Shown: piece after piece, positions 27,977 through 39,493 of the stretch
Numbering within the stretch: the stretch's first letter is position 1
Layout of the letters: each line of letters opens with the position of its first letter
Assembly (NCBI RefSeq): GCF_004359215.1
Contig: NC_090615.1
Location: 6,614,537-6,662,989, forward strand
Source of the DNA: Bremia lactucae
Lineage: Eukaryota > Oomycota > Peronosporomycetes > Peronosporales > Peronosporaceae
Length of the DNA stretch: 48,453 nucleotides
Direction: 5' to 3'
Program-made: the position numbers and the translations under genes
The notes under the pieces: generated by a model
Told to the model about the DNA's origin: nothing
Seen by the model: only the letters and a program-made list of their open reading frames with translations
Database searches by the model: none

Positions 27977-28640
27977 CCACAAGAATCTTCTGAGGGTTCC
28001 TGAAAAGGGCGGTCAGATCCGTCCTCGGAAGAAATGCGTACTGATAGTAGGGGTGGAGCCGACCAACGTAAAACGTTAGATGCGTTCGCATCCTACGTGG
28101 CTATTCTATTTTCTACGCATTTCCTCTAAGATTTAGTACACGGAAAGGCCCAATATATTGGGTAGTATCTTGCTGCTACCCACATTAGTGACTACACGCT
28201 TAGGTAAGTATACCGTAGAGAGTAGTTCTATGTCAATAATTCTAAATTAAAGAACATTTGCTCTTATAATGTTTGTCTGCGTTCCGTTTCTGACGGTCCA
28301 CTGCGTTAGCAATGGAATCCTGAACGAAACGGATAGCTGATTCTTGAGCCAGCAGAAATTCCTCTGCTGACCTCTTTGTTTGTCTTTTCCAGTGCGCTTT
28401 GTGCGCACTGCCTTGAGATCGTTCTCATCTTCGATGTCGATTGCTTTGACACCGACATCACTCGCATCGTTGGTAACTTCGACGCGTGATGAGCAGGAGC
28501 CAGAAATAATTACCCTGTTCGAGTCCACCCCACCCTTATAACTAAAGAATCCCCCCCCCCCTATTGGGTGGGTATGCGTTGTAGACGCATACTCCGGATT
28601 GTTGATGGCGAATTCGACCATCGCTTCAATTCGGATATGA
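27977..28640 (-). pseudogene. Gypsy-1 integrase C-terminus
   Basis: Minus-strand sequence equals 60-250 of the first element at 27977-28230, with several stops. 28247-28621 then covers the end of the core (MVEFAINNPEYAST) and a charged spacer (VKAIDIEDENDL). A run of 10 or more C at about 28550 is a likely slippage site. Confidence 0.7.
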
Positions 28641-28652
28641 TTATACGTAACC

Positions 28653-29236
28653 TCAAAGTATCTTTTCGAGGACGCGATTTATGCGTTCCGTCTGACCATC
28701 TGTCTCTGGATGATCAGAAGTTGATGTAGTCATCCGTGTTCCGAAAGATCGGAACATGGATTGGCGAAACTCCGCCGTGAGCCGTGGATCTCTATCCGAG
28801 ACTATTTCACGGAGTAAACCGTGGAGAATAAATACCGTGTCGATAAATATACGGGTACAGCCCAAAGCCTTAATTGACGCTAAAACTGCAAAAAGATATA
28901 CCATCTTGCCGAATCTTTTTACAAAAACAAGAATTTCATTGTTTTGATCGTCTTCGGGAAATCCGAAGAGAAAGTCCATAGATACGCACTACAAACATTC
29001 TGCCGGAAAGTGGTAGAGGTTGAAGAGGTGTACGGAATGAAGGGCTAGGCTTCGCCCGCTGACATACCTCGCAAGCACGAATGTACTTGTGCATGAACTG
29101 ATACCGGTGGACCAGTAAAAGTTGCAACTAACTGGGAGACAAGTTTTCTCACGTCCACGATGCTTACTTGTCGGTGCATCGTGACACTCATACATGATGC
29201 GCAAGCGCAAATCATTGTGAGTTGGGACGACGACAT
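28653..29236 (-). pseudogene. Gypsy-1 integrase core and zinc domain
   Basis: The core frame 28653-28979 has the DDE triad in place: MDFLFGFPED, IVSDRDPRL and ETDGQTERINR. The zinc-binding domain upstream (28936-29236) is in other frames (CHDAPTSKHRGREK, RACEVCQRAK). The core is among the better preserved in the window, but frameshifts break the protein. Confidence 0.8.
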
Positions 29237-29339
29237 GTGGAGCGTCGCCGGCAGCGGCTGTAAAGTTTAATAAGCCGTTGCGTGTTGTGTATCGATCGAT
29301 TTATCACATGATCTTTTAAACGCAGAAGGTCTGTATCTT

Positions 29340-29885
29340 CTGTGTAGGCTTTTCTCTAGTCATCAGACAAAGTTGGTGACGGAACACTTGTAATGAATAT
29401 TGCAACAATGGGATTATTTACCCTGTTAAAGTGCGCAGCCGGCTCGAAATCGGGTCGGTGTGATAACGCATCAGCGACGACATTATATCGTCCTGGTATA
29501 TATTCCACATCAAAATTATACTCCGCGAAGAAGGACATCCACCTCGCCATTCTTTGCGAGAGTTGTGGGCTGTTTACGGCTGTGCGTAATGACGCATGGT
29601 CCGTATATACGATGAACGGTCTATTTAACAAGAGATAGACCCTAAACTTAGCCAGTGTTTATTTCATGGCAAGGCTTTCCATGTCATGCTCTGTATAGTT
29701 GCGTTCAGTTGGTTGAAGCTGAAGCGAATGACAACAGAGGACGCACTCTGCGCCGTCTGTGTCGTATTGCATAAACGCACAGCCGATTGCAATATCGCAG
29801 GCGTCACAGACCTCTTGGAATGGTATTTTTTGATCTGCAATCGCCAATCTTGGCGATTGCATTAAGCTTTGCTAGATAACCATAT
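29340..29885 (-). pseudogene. Gypsy-1 RNase H
   Basis: The frames 29659-29862 (VCDACDIAIGCAFMQYDTDG) and 29356-29631 (VYTDHASLRTAVNSPQLSQR, YIPGRYNVVADALSHRPDF) together cover RNase H, with a break between them at about 29640. At about 29920 it meets plus-strand Gypsy-1 leader sequence, so reverse transcriptase is missing. Confidence 0.8.
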
Positions 29886-29929
29886 AAGGAACGCTGACAA
29901 TCAGCGAACCATGACTACTTTACAATATG

Positions 29930-30761
29930 CATCACGTTTCCCCTGAAAGCTGATCCTTTCTAAGTGATATAGATAGGAGTGCGGTTGAACGAGTGAGTTC
30001 GACCGTAGGAAACGATGCAATCCTGGCATTACTGTCCAACTTAGACAGATGCCCTCCATTCAACTATCGCCAAGTTCATACAACATGACCTTGACGACAT
30101 GAAGGAAAAAGTAGCCTTGCTGAACCAGCAAGGCTCTCAACAGGCGGAACTGTTGAGGTTGCAACAGGTACAGACCCCTGTACCTGGGATGACGCAAACG
30201 TGTCGTCCCGAAACTTTAAAGATTGGCATCTCTAAGTATAGGGGAGTCGAAGAAGACTCCCTTTTGAGATGGTTTGTCGAGTTGGACGATGCCATAAGGG
30301 CTCGTCACATCGTCGACGAGCAAATGCAAGTCGCATTTGCTCAGTCAAATTTGGCAGATCGTGCCGAAACTTGGGCACTAGGCCTTAAGTTGCGCGACCC
30401 ATATGTCTTTGGTTCACTATACGATTTTAAAGCCCGGCTCAAACATACGTTTGAACCGCCTAGGGCTGAGTTCAGAGCTCGTTCAGAACTTCTGCAACTC
30501 AAGCGAGGCAAGCGTGACGTTCACGCATATGCCCAGCGCATACGACTCTTAGCGAGTTGTATTACAAATATCCCAGTCCATGAACACACGATAATTACGG
30601 TGTTCATGCAAGGTCTTACGGATGGTCCCGTTAAGACCCACCTGTTCCGCTTGGAACTGGATACGCTTGAAGAAGCAATATCCGTTGCGGAACAGGAGGA
30701 CTTTAGCTTGAGACAGGCTCAAGCTAGTTCGTCGTTGTATCGTCCTCCAAGACGACAATAG
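29930..30761 (+). pseudogene. Gypsy-1 gag, best preserved capsid
   Basis: The usual ATG is GTG near 29994. The frame 30099-30761 (220 codons) holds the coiled segment (KVALLNQQGSQQAELLRLQ) and the whole capsid (LRWFVELDDAIRARHIVDEQ, ADRAETWALGLKLRDPYVFG, LTDGPVKTHLFRLELDTLEE). The nucleocapsid follows in another frame with a damaged zinc knuckle near 30840. Confidence 0.8.
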
Positions 30762-31400
30762 TTCGGAGGTACAGACCCATGGACCTCTCTTACGTCGAAA
30801 GCGAGAGACCTTGCTTTTCGAGCAATAAGCGATTGCAGTAATGCCATCGCTGCCAAAAATTAGGACACTACGCTCATGAGTTTAGTACGCCACGCCCAGC
30901 ACCGAAAAGTACTGAACGTAATTATCCAAAAAGGGCAACGTCGCGGGTCCGACGTTGTTGCGAAATCGCAACAGCGAGGCGGACCGCCAAAAAACGGTCG
31001 GGGTCAGTAGGGGCGCAATGCCCTACTGATCCAGCAACCTCAAGAAAATTTGCAAATCTCTTGACGAAAATTGCTCCAGACACACAATCATTATGTGTCT
31101 CTGCACCTGGTGATGAGATTTCCCACATCACCTTGAAATTAAAAGTGACAAATGATTTGTCATTTAGAGCCCTTGTGGACTGTAAAGCGCCGAATAACTT
31201 TATTTGTCGCCAGTCGCTAGAGAGTCGTAGGCTCAAAAATATTGAGCGCGACATCCCTCCAACGGGGATAACGGTGCGTCTAGCGACAGGCGCCAGTAAT
31301 GAAACGCGTAGTGAAATTTCACTACACATTAAAAGATTTACAGTACGATGATGATTTCATCGTACTGAATTTGGATGATAAATTTGATGTCATCCTAGGT
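30762..31400 (+). pseudogene. Gypsy-1 nucleocapsid and protease, inactive
   Basis: The protease frame 31061-31351 reads VDCKAPNNF at the active site in place of VDCGASNNF, so the catalytic loop is lost. A deletion removes bases in the ASITVMKRVV stretch. Downstream, VLNLDDKFDVIL is readable in a shifted frame. Confidence 0.7.
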
Positions 31401-31456
31401 CTACCTTGGCTCAGAAAATATGAGCCAAGGATCAGCCGGCAGCACGATCCGTAAAG

Positions 31457-31972
31457 ATGCCTGCCACTTGTTCATCCGATGGCCATCTTATGAACGTCAT
31501 GGAGCGTCCACAAGCGTGTGGATGTACCACGAGTGAGTGCGATGGCCTCACTGGTGGTACGGTCGTAAGTACGACTGCACAAGATCACAGTACGGTTACT
31601 AATCACCCTGTGGGGTCAGCTGCCGGCGGCTGTGTTAATGCACAGGCAGCGCCGAAGGTCCACCACTCGAAGAGGTCGAGTGGATTGAGATATGAATGTA
31701 CGCTTGGTGGGCGACATTCAAGGAGTATACCGGTTGCCCCAAAGGGACAACACGATGATCCTAGGTCGAGTAGAAAGTCGGCCGTAGAGGACCCGACTGT
31801 GATAGCGCAATCACATTCGGAAGACGTTGAGGGAAGAGGTCCCCACGTACTTGAGGGGAAATCTCCTCAATTAGTTAATGCTGAAGAGACTAGACTTCAG
31901 CATCCCGAGGCATTGATCCCTCGGCAGCCTGTGGATAAATCCCAGGAAGAAACCGACACATTGAATGGTTAA
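31457..31972 (+). CDS. Gypsy-1 protease-to-RT linker, second open copy
   Basis: 171 codons similar to 26479-26937, ending near DTLNG. Open, although protease on one side is broken and reverse transcriptase on the other is absent. At about 32019 the sequence switches to minus-strand integrase. Confidence 0.5.
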   Translation: MPATCSSDGHLMNVMERPQACGCTTSECDGLTGGTVVSTTAQDHSTVTNHPVGSAAGGCVNAQAAPKVHHSKRSSGLRYECTLGGRHSRSIPVAPKGQHDDPRSSRKSAVEDPTVIAQSHSEDVEGRGPHVLEGKSPQLVNAEETRLQHPEALIPRQPVDKSQEETDTLNG

Positions 31973-32019
31973 TGACGGATCAAGAAAAGGCGCTTATACT
32001 CTTGATCTGTATGCGCCTG

Positions 32020-32500
32020 ATCAGAAGTTGATACAGTCAGCCGTGTCTCCTGAGATCGGAGCACATTTTGCCAAAACTTCGCCGTGAATCGTGGATTTCT
32101 ATCGGAGACCAGCTCATGGAATAAACCGTGGAGTTTGAATACCGTGTCGATAAAGACACGGCCACAACCCGGAGCCGTAATCGACTCTGGTACCGCAGCA
32201 AGGTGTACCATCTTGCTGAATCTGTCTAAAAAAACAAGGATTTTATTGTTTTTGTGTTCGTCTTCGGAAAATCCGAAGACGAAGTCCATAGATACGGACT
32301 GCCAATACTCTGCCGGAAGTGGGAGAGGTTGGAGAGCACAAATGTATTTGCGGACGAACTGATACTAGCGGGGCCAATTAAAGTATCGACTTAGTGTGAT
32401 GTAAGTCTTATCACGTCCACGATGCCCACTTGTGATGCATCGTGACACTCATAAATGATGCACAAGCGCAAATCATTGTGAGTTGGGACGACGACACGTG
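32020..32500 (-). pseudogene. Gypsy-1 integrase, truncated before the last catalytic residue
   Basis: The core frame 31969-32289 has MDFVFGFSEDE, VFLDRFSKMVHLAAVPESI and LVSDRNPRFTAKFW. It ends at 32020 in STSDQAHTDQ, just before the Gly-Gln-Thr-Glu where the third catalytic residue should be. The zinc domain (to about 32500) is partly deleted. Confidence 0.75.
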
Positions 32501-32689
32501 GGCTGTCGGTGGCAACAGCTGTGTAATACAGAAAGCCGTTGCGTGTTGTGTATCGATCTGATGGTGATCGATATAAAGCCGGTAAATCTTGAAAAGTTTA
32601 TATTGAATGGATTTATCAGATAATAACTTTAAACGCAGAAGGTCTTTATCTTCTGTGTAGGCTTTCTTTGTGTCATCAAACAAAGTTGA

Positions 32690-33281
32690 TGACGGGACAC
32701 TTGTAATAAGTGTTGCAACAGCGGAACTATTTTCACTGTTGGAGTGCGCAGCCAGCTCGAAATCGGGTCGACGTGATGACGCACCAGCGACGACATTAAG
32801 TCATTCTTATTTTATATTCCACGGATAAGTAAACTCCGCGAAGAAACTTAGCCACCTCGCCATTCTTTGCGAGAGATAGTGGGCTATTTACGGCCGTGCG
32901 TAGTGACGCATGGTCCGTTTATGCGTTGAACGGTCTATCTCCGAGGAGATAGACCCTAAACTTAGCCATTGCATATTTCATGGCAAGGAGTTCCGTGTGG
33001 TGCACTAGATAATTGCGTTCGGCTAGTTGCAGCTGACGCATTAGGTAACAGAAGACGCGCTCCGCGCCGTCTGTATCGTATTTCATTAAAGCACAGCCGA
33101 TTGCGAAATCGCTGGCGTCACAGACTACATGAAATGGTCCGTAATGATCTGCAATCGCCAAGATGGGCGATTGCATCAAGCTTTCCTTGATATTTTCAAA
33201 GGGACGCTGACAATCAGCGTTCCATAGCCAAATCTCGTCTTTTTTCAAGAGGACGAGAGATATGAACTGTCCTCGCGGCAT
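32690..33281 (-). pseudogene. Gypsy-1 RNase H
   Basis: The frame 32919-33281 reads VCDASDFAIGCALMKYDTDG, ERNYLVHHTELLAMKYAMAK and FRVYLLGDRPF. The following VYTDHAS part is frameshifted near 32920. Part of the same minus element as 33282-37008. Confidence 0.8.
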
Positions 33282-34110
33282 AATTGCGGGAGTACTTGTG
33301 CAAGTACGCCGCTAATTTAAGGAACTTTCTAAGTCCCATACATCGACCGGAACTGGCCAGTCGGTAATTGCCTTGATCTTTTCGGGATCAGAGCGCACGC
33401 CGTGTTTACCGACAATGAACCGAAGAAGCGGTATGTCGCTTGCAGCGAATACACACTTCTTGAGATTTGCGTATAACTTATGCTTACGCATAAGTGTAAG
33501 AACCTAACGAACGTGAGTTTAATGAACTTCCACGTTTGTCTTACCGTCCATGTCCCGGCCATGGACGAACACATCGTCAATATTACTCCGTGCGATTTCT
33601 CGCTCCAGTCTCAACAGATTCGTTACGCATCTGTTGTATGTTGCGGGGGCGTTACTAAGCCCCTGTGGCATTACTAGCTATTCTCAGAGCATCCCACTGG
33701 GAGTGCTCACTGCTGTGTACGGGATATCCCGTTCACGCACAAGGATCTATTAAATTCCATCTATCAGAACCATAGACGAAAAGATAATACTTCTAGATAT
33801 ACCATCTATGATTACATCTTTTCTAGGTATCGCCGTTTGAGCCGGTACCGTTGCAGCATTCAGTTTATTAACTTTGTACACTATCCGCCACCCATCTGTG
33901 GCTTTTCGCACACAGAAGGTCGGAGAGCTATGTGGGGAGGTTGACTACCTCACATGGCCCGCTTTTAATCAATCGATAAAGAATTTATCGATCGCATGTA
34001 CTTGTTCACGAGGCAGTGGCCACTGCTTCATGACACAGTAGTTCGAGCCCGGTTCGAGCTCGATCTAATGTCGAGTGCGTTTATCTTTAAGCAACTCGCA
34101 TGAAAGTGTG
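33282..34110 (-). pseudogene. Gypsy-1 reverse transcriptase
   Basis: Minus-strand motifs in order: KQWPLPREQV-like start near 34010, TPSGML near 33700, PQGLSNAPATYNRCVT near 33620-33660, catalytic NIDDVFVH near 33575 (both Asp kept), and MRKHKLYANLKKCVFAAS near 33460. Stops and small deletions occur at about 33745 and 33330. It is an almost full-length but dead enzyme. Confidence 0.8.
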
Positions 34111-34139
34111 TTTGGGGATTTATCCCTGAAATCAATCAA

Positions 34140-34960
34140 ATCGTTGTATAAGGATTTGTCGTAAGTGAATTTTAGAATTGGTTAGTATATCTATCAATCC
34201 GAGTCTTCACATCGAGGACACTTCGTCCATCAATGAGCTGCTAAGATCCCGTTCTCTGCAGAAATTACCGCTGACCGAATTTCAATTTTGTATTCGTCCT
34301 CTTTGACGAGTACGCAGATATGCTTGACTCTACCACTATGCAGATTTCTCAAGAATAGCTTGGGCTCTAGGGTTTGTAATTGGGTTCTCTCCGAAATTAA
34401 CTTCGGAGGCGCATATAGATCAAGAGCATAAGCGCCTACTTTTGAATCGTCGATAACGAAGACATTCAATGTCTCGGTTCCTTCCTGGAATTTATCCACA
34501 GGCGGCCGAGGGAACAATCTTTCGGGATGCTGAAGTCTAGTAACTTCAGCATAAACTATTTGAGGAGTTTTCTTTTCAAGTAAGTGGGGACTCATTCCCT
34601 TAACGTCATCCGACTGTGATTGCGCTATCACAGTCGGGTCCTCTACGGTCGACTCTCTACCCGACCTAGAATTATCGTGTTGCCTTATTTGGACAACCGT
34701 TACTTCCTTGAATGTCGCCCGCTAGGCGTATATTCATGTCTTAATCCACTGGGCTTATTCAAGTGGTGGATCTTCGGCGTTGCCTGTTCATTTGCACAGC
34801 CACCGGCAGCTGACTCCACAGTGTGATTAGTAACCACAGCGTGATCTTGTGCAGTCTTACTAACGACCGAACCATAAGTGAGGCTATCGCACTCACTTGT
34901 AGTACATCTACACGCCACTGGACGCTCCAAGACGTTCATCAAATGGCATCTGATGAACAA
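34140..34960 (-). pseudogene. Gypsy-1 protease-to-RT linker (minus element)
   Basis: Frames 34700-35023 and 34230-34631 give HLMNVLERPVACRCTTSECD, SAAGGCANEQA and EVTRLQHPERLFPRPP. It corresponds to the open copies at 26479 and 31457 but has one break near 34690. Confidence 0.65.
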
Positions 34961-34971
34961 GTGGCAGACAT

Positions 34972-35568
34972 CTATACGGGTCGATGCTGCCAGCTGATCC
35001 TTGGCTTGTATTCTCTGAGCCAAGGTAAACTTAAGATGACATCAAATTTGTCATCCAAATCCAGTACGATAAAATTATCATCATACTGTAAATCTCTTAA
35101 CGTGTAGTGAAATTTCACTACGCGTTTCATAACTGTTATCGATGCGCCTATCGCTAGACGCACCGTCATCCTCGTTCGAGGGATGTCGCGCTCAACATAT
35201 TTGAGCCTACGACCCTCTAGTGACTGGCGACGAATAAAGTTATTCGACGCTCCGCAGTCCACTAGGGCTCTAAGTGACAAATCATTTGTCACTTTCAACT
35301 TCAAGGTGATGAGGGATACCTCATCACCAGGTGCAGAGACACATAATGATTGTGTGTCTGGAGCAGATTTAGTCAAGAGATTTGCAAATTCTCGTGAGAT
35401 TGCTAAATCAAAAATGCGTTGCGACCCTACTGACATCGAGCGTTTTTTTGGGCGGCCTCGTTGTTGCGATTTCGCAAGAACGTCGTACCCGCGACCGTTA
35501 CCCTTTTTGGCATTCGGTCCATAATTACGTTCAGTATCTCTCGGTTCTGGGCGTGGAGCACTATTCAT
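34972..35568 (-). CDS. Gypsy-1 protease, intact domain of a broken pol
   Basis: A 198-codon frame covers the nucleocapsid tail (RGRPKKRS) and the whole protease: LRALVDCGASNNFI with the catalytic Asp, LATGAS-like RLAIGASITV, and FDVILSLPWL (usual ILG changed to ILS). It is the only protease in the window with a normal active-site loop. Stops on both sides separate it from gag and linker. Confidence 0.7.
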   Translation of the reverse strand: MNSAPRPEPRDTERNYGPNAKKGNGRGYDVLAKSQQRGRPKKRSMSVGSQRIFDLAISREFANLLTKSAPDTQSLCVSAPGDEVSLITLKLKVTNDLSLRALVDCGASNNFIRRQSLEGRRLKYVERDIPRTRMTVRLAIGASITVMKRVVKFHYTLRDLQYDDNFIVLDLDDKFDVILSLPWLREYKPRISWQHRPV

Positions 35569-36526
35569 GAGCGTAGTGTCCTAACTTCTGACTGCGATCT
35601 CAAATTTGCAATCGCTTTTTGTTCGAAAAGCAAGGTTTCTTGCATTCGACATAAGAGAGGTCCATAGGTTCTGGACCTTCCAGTTCGTGTCGTCTTGGAG
35701 CACGATATGATAACGAACTAGCTTGAGCCTGTCTCAAGCTAAAATTTCCCTGTTCTGCAGCGGATATTGCTTCTTCAAGCGTATCAAGTTCCAAGCGGAA
35801 CAGATGGGTGTTCACGGGACCATCCGTAAGACCTTGCATGAACAACGTAATCATCGTGTGTTCGTGAACTGGATTGTTCGTGATACAACTCGCTAAGAGT
35901 CGTACGTGCTGGGCATTAGCGTGAACATCACGCTTGCCTTGCTTGAGTTTTAGAAGCTCCGATCAATCTCTGAACTCAGCCCTAGGCGGTCCAAATGTCT
36001 GCTTGAGCCGGGCGTTAAAAAGCCTCTAGCGGTTCAAAGACATATGGGTCGCGTAACTTAAGGCCTAGTGCCCAAATTTTGGCACGACCTGCCAAATTTG
36101 AGTGAGCAAATGCGACTTGAATCCGCTCGTCGACGATATGAGGAGCTCTTATGGCATCGTCCAGGAGTCTTCCTCGACTTCTCTATACGTAGAGATGTCT
36201 ATCTTTAAGGTTTTGGGACGACGCGTGTGCGTCATCCCAGGTACAGGGGTCTGTACCTGTTGTAATCTCAACAGTTCCGCCTGTTGAGAGCCTTGCTGAT
36301 TCAGCAAGGCTACTTTTTCCTTCATCTCGTCAAGTTTATGTTGTATGAACTTGGCGACGGTTGAATGGAGGGCATCTCTGTCTAAGTTGGACAGTAATGC
36401 CAGGATTGCATCGTTTCCTACGGATGAACTCATTCGTTCAACCGCACTCCTTTCTATATCACTTAGAAAGGAGTAGCTTTCAGGGGAAACGTGATGCGTA
36501 TTCCCACTACCATCTAACATGTCCAT
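35569..36526 (-). pseudogene. Gypsy-1 gag (minus element)
   Basis: The start frame 36149-36526 includes MSSSVGNDAILALLSNLDRD from 36433 and the coiled segment (EKVALLNQQGSQQAELLRLQ). The capsid is decayed at 35860-36140; the C-terminal part is open at 35600-35854 (GLTDGPVNTHLFRLELDTLE). The zinc knuckle region near 35570 is frameshifted. Confidence 0.75.
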
Positions 36527-36558
36527 GTTAAATGTGGGAAGTGTGGTCCTTGGACGGA

Positions 36559-36574
36559 CTACAAAGTGCTACCA
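36559..36574 (-). promoter_or_regulatory. Gypsy-1 primer-binding site (minus element)
   Basis: Plus-strand CTACAAAGTGCTACCA is the complement of TGGTAGCACTTTGTAG, two bases from the LTR. It confirms that 36577-37008 is the 5' LTR of the minus element. Confidence 0.75.
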
Positions 36575-36576
36575 GG

Positions 36577-37008
36577 TGTAACGGGGCACTGCGACTTGTA
36601 CTGTTTCAGTACAAGTCCACTTCACACTGCTTCAGATGTGAGTGGTGCCTCTCGTTAGGTGACGTACACTGTACGTATAGAGGAAGACTTCTCTTAAGGC
36701 AAGTTAGCTTAAGAGTGTAAAATGAAAACTGTATTAATATAGTTAAGTGTCTTGTTAATCTATCTTTGTAAATGTTGTCTTAACTATAAACTAATACTAA
36801 ACATGTAAATGAATTCTTATCTATCTTATCTNCTACAGCTGATTAGTCTGCGGAATAAATAGATATAATGGCCTATACCTATTTATGGATAATAATTCAG
36901 GGTACTACTATATAAAGTAATATCCTCCAAATATTATCTACCTTTTAGATAATATATTAATTAACAACCTTTAAGTGTTAATTTCAGGTAACGATACACC
37001 CCGTTACA
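36577..37008 (-). repeat. Gypsy-1 5' LTR (minus element), contains n at 36832
   Basis: Near-identical to 12487-12938 but lacking about 20 bases around the n. The flanking 23 bp and the next LTR start are also shared with the 12487 locus. Confidence 0.9.
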
Positions 37009-37031
37009 GCTTCTGTACATGTCCACCTCAG

Positions 37032-37367
37032 TGTAACGGTACATGAAACTAACACCTAAAGGTTGTAAAATAATATTATATCTAAAAGGTAAATAATATT
37101 TGGAGAATATTACTTTACATGGTAATATTCTAAAGCTTAACCACTGGTAGATACAGACCATTATATCTAAGTTCTCCGCGGTCCAGTCAGCGCTGGACGC
37201 GCGCAAAGAGAAAGACAGATAATACTTTATTCATGTATTGTATTAGTTTACAATTTAGCTAGGTCAAACAGAAGAACTTAACTATTTTAATAAAGTTCTT
37301 AAGTAACCCTCTTTAAAGCAAGTATTTAAAAAAGAGTCTTCCTCTGCACGTACTAGTGTACGTAAAG
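37032..37367 (+). repeat. Gypsy-1 LTR joined into a Gypsy-2 LTR
   Basis: It starts TGTAACGGTACATG and follows the Gypsy-1 LTR up to the first 3' hairpin (CACGTACTAGTGTACGT). It then changes to Gypsy-2 LTR sequence at the shared AAGTG. Confidence 0.8.
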
Positions 37368-37712
37368 TGTCGTCACGGGAGCGGTAATTCGGCTCCTCCT
37401 GCGTACTTACTAAGCAGAAAGTAGTTTTCAGACTGATTAATATTAATTAAAAATGCCATCTCTGTAGATAACACTTATATGTATTGCGAGCGTATATTTC
37501 TAGATATCTTGCGTAACGGATGACGCTAGCCGTCATCTATCCTAATGTGAATGCAGCCATCTGCATCACATACACAAGAATTGGTCATAAATGTGAGCCA
37601 CGCCCGAGTGGTGGGTCTACTTACTTTATTACAGTGATTGACCATCCCCTTATGCACAACAAGTGTACTTAACGGGGACTGTGTAGAATAAGGGCAATTT
37701 TGGCACGTTACA
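37368..37712 (-). repeat. Gypsy-2 3' LTR, inner part
   Basis: 345 bp from CGTCACGGGAGCGG to GGCACGTTACA, followed by the polypurine tract (37713-37724, CCATCCCCCCTC on plus). The outer LTR part is replaced by Gypsy-1 LTR. Confidence 0.8.
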
Positions 37713-37799
37713 CCATCCCCCCTCATAGAACGAATTTAAGTTTTAAATTCGTTCAAACGAGGATCTGCGAGCAGCTTAACGCACCGCTAGTTCTCTCAA

Positions 37800-38640
37800 T
37801 CACTTTAGCGACCTTGTTTACACACACGGCGCCCAAGATGCCACCGAAAAAAGGCCACGTTGGTGAATCGTCTGCTAAGACGCCCACTCAACCTCGCACT
37901 AAGCGCACGCGCCGGCAGCGTCTTATGCCTTAGTCGAAACGCCAACAGCTACTGCTGCTGTCGCGTTAACAGGGCTTAAGGATTTATCACACTTTGACAG
38001 TGAGGATATTGATCCATCGATCACTGTCGACTACAATGAGTCGACACCGTTGCCATCACCTCATAGTAGCGATGCGGACAACGAGCTTATGAGGAAGGAT
38101 GATGGCGCATTATTGCCCATCCAAACTTCTCTCACGGCTCACAACATGGAGACAGCAACATTTACGAATGCGGTCTCGTCGTCTGCGTTGGATAGCGCAG
38201 CGACCATTAATGAGAGCGCTGCCCATAAAGGCGCAGCTGGGTAAAACCACAACGCCTTATGCTCAGACAATTATTCTGACATAGAAGATTTGGAGCCTAA
38301 AGCTCCGCCAACGACACGTGAACGTGCTCAGTCGGTGTCACAAGCCAGTGGTTTGAACGTGGTTATATGACGGGTGGCATATCACGGATGCCCCCTAAAT
38401 CTAAATGGCCTCGTTTCAACGGGCCAGGAGCGTCGCTCCTAGAGCGCGCTCGTTTAGACGGACAAAATTATTATGGCGTCTTTTAGTCATAGAAGGCTCA
38501 GGGAAAATCTTTGGGCGTATTTTCCCGATCCCGGTCGTGTTGTGTTGCGTTCAAATGAAACACCCGACCAATACAAATACGAGGCGGATTCACGCGCCGC
38601 ATCTATCCGCATTCCGATGCGATAAAACAGCGGTCCCAGC
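37800..38640 (+). pseudogene. Gypsy-2 antisense ORF, third copy
   Basis: Initiator-like TCACTTT at 37800, ATG at 37838 (MPPKKGHVGESSAKTPTQPR). A deletion after KRT shifts the frame and ends it at 37933; the original frame resumes (STPLPSPHSSDADNELMRKD at 38040-38100, AALDSAAT-like text to 38240). The next part, about 38360-38460, aligns with 15245-15345 and shows SLLERARLD. It gives an independent view of the decayed middle of the 14682 copy. The coiled-coil part is deleted. Confidence 0.5.
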
Positions 38641-38879
38641 AAATTAATTTTGCCCGCTTGCGTGTGAAAGAATGGCGGTACTGTACACACAGTAATTGCA
38701 TTTTTAGGCCAGGTAGCCGTACTTAATGGTAATTTTTCACCCACTCTAAAGCGTTCATTATTTTTGCGAGCATTTTGGTCCGCATATTCTTTTTGCTTGT
38801 CCTGTGCGCTTGCCATCGCGTCACGGGCTTTTCGTGCGATTGCTAATCGCTCATCCACAAAGCGTTGAGCCTCCCTCAC
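38487..38879 (-). pseudogene. Gypsy-2 integrase C-terminus
   Basis: The frame opens with REAQRFVDERLAIARKARDA, then ASAQDKQKEYADQNARKN and FRVGEKLPLST. The segment after it is rearranged: the GPF motif and chromodomain are missing. It abuts the antisense ORF copy at 37800-38640. Confidence 0.75.
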
Positions 38880-38882
38880 GCT

Positions 38883-39490
38883 TTAAGCATCAAACTCGCC
38901 TATGTCACCGCTGAGAGGTCGGTCATAAGGCGTAGTTTTATTGACCACTGCTAAACTAGCAGGGTCACGAGGGCAAGTTTCTGTCGTTGAGATGATACCT
39001 ACGCGGGTGATCGTCATATTGACGAAACTGTGTCCCTTTTTCGCACCGAGCAGAGTAAGGGGCCTTCCCCCAGTAAGACTCGGGTTGCGCACAAAGAGAC
39101 TGGCGTCCGAGGATGGCGCAGTCCGTTAATATAAAACGGTGTCTTACCCGTACTGGCGTTGGACACTGTTATTTATAGCGAACTCCACAAAGAGCAATTG
39201 CTTGCTCACTCTTTGGGAGTTGCTGTTGTGCGCAAGACATCCACCACGACCCGATTGGCACGTTCTATTTGGCCATCGGTCTGGGGATAATCTGCGGTCG
39301 ACATGTGGAGCTTGCTACCTAGCAGCTCGAACACATATCGCCAGAAACCACGTAAAACTTAAATCCCGGTCCGATACTATGGACTTGGGCATCGCGTGTA
39401 GTCGGTAAACATGATCCAGGAACAAGAAAGCTGCCTCCTTGCCTGTGATCAATGCTCTACATGATGCTAAATGCACCATTTTGCTTAGTC
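38883..39490 (-). pseudogene. Gypsy-2 integrase core, decayed
   Basis: Only scattered minus-strand phrases remain between the zinc domain (39494) and the C-terminus. A 69-codon frame (38883-39092) is part of the post-core spacer. The catalytic Asp and Glu segments are not secure. Confidence 0.5.
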
Positions 39491-39493
39491 TGT

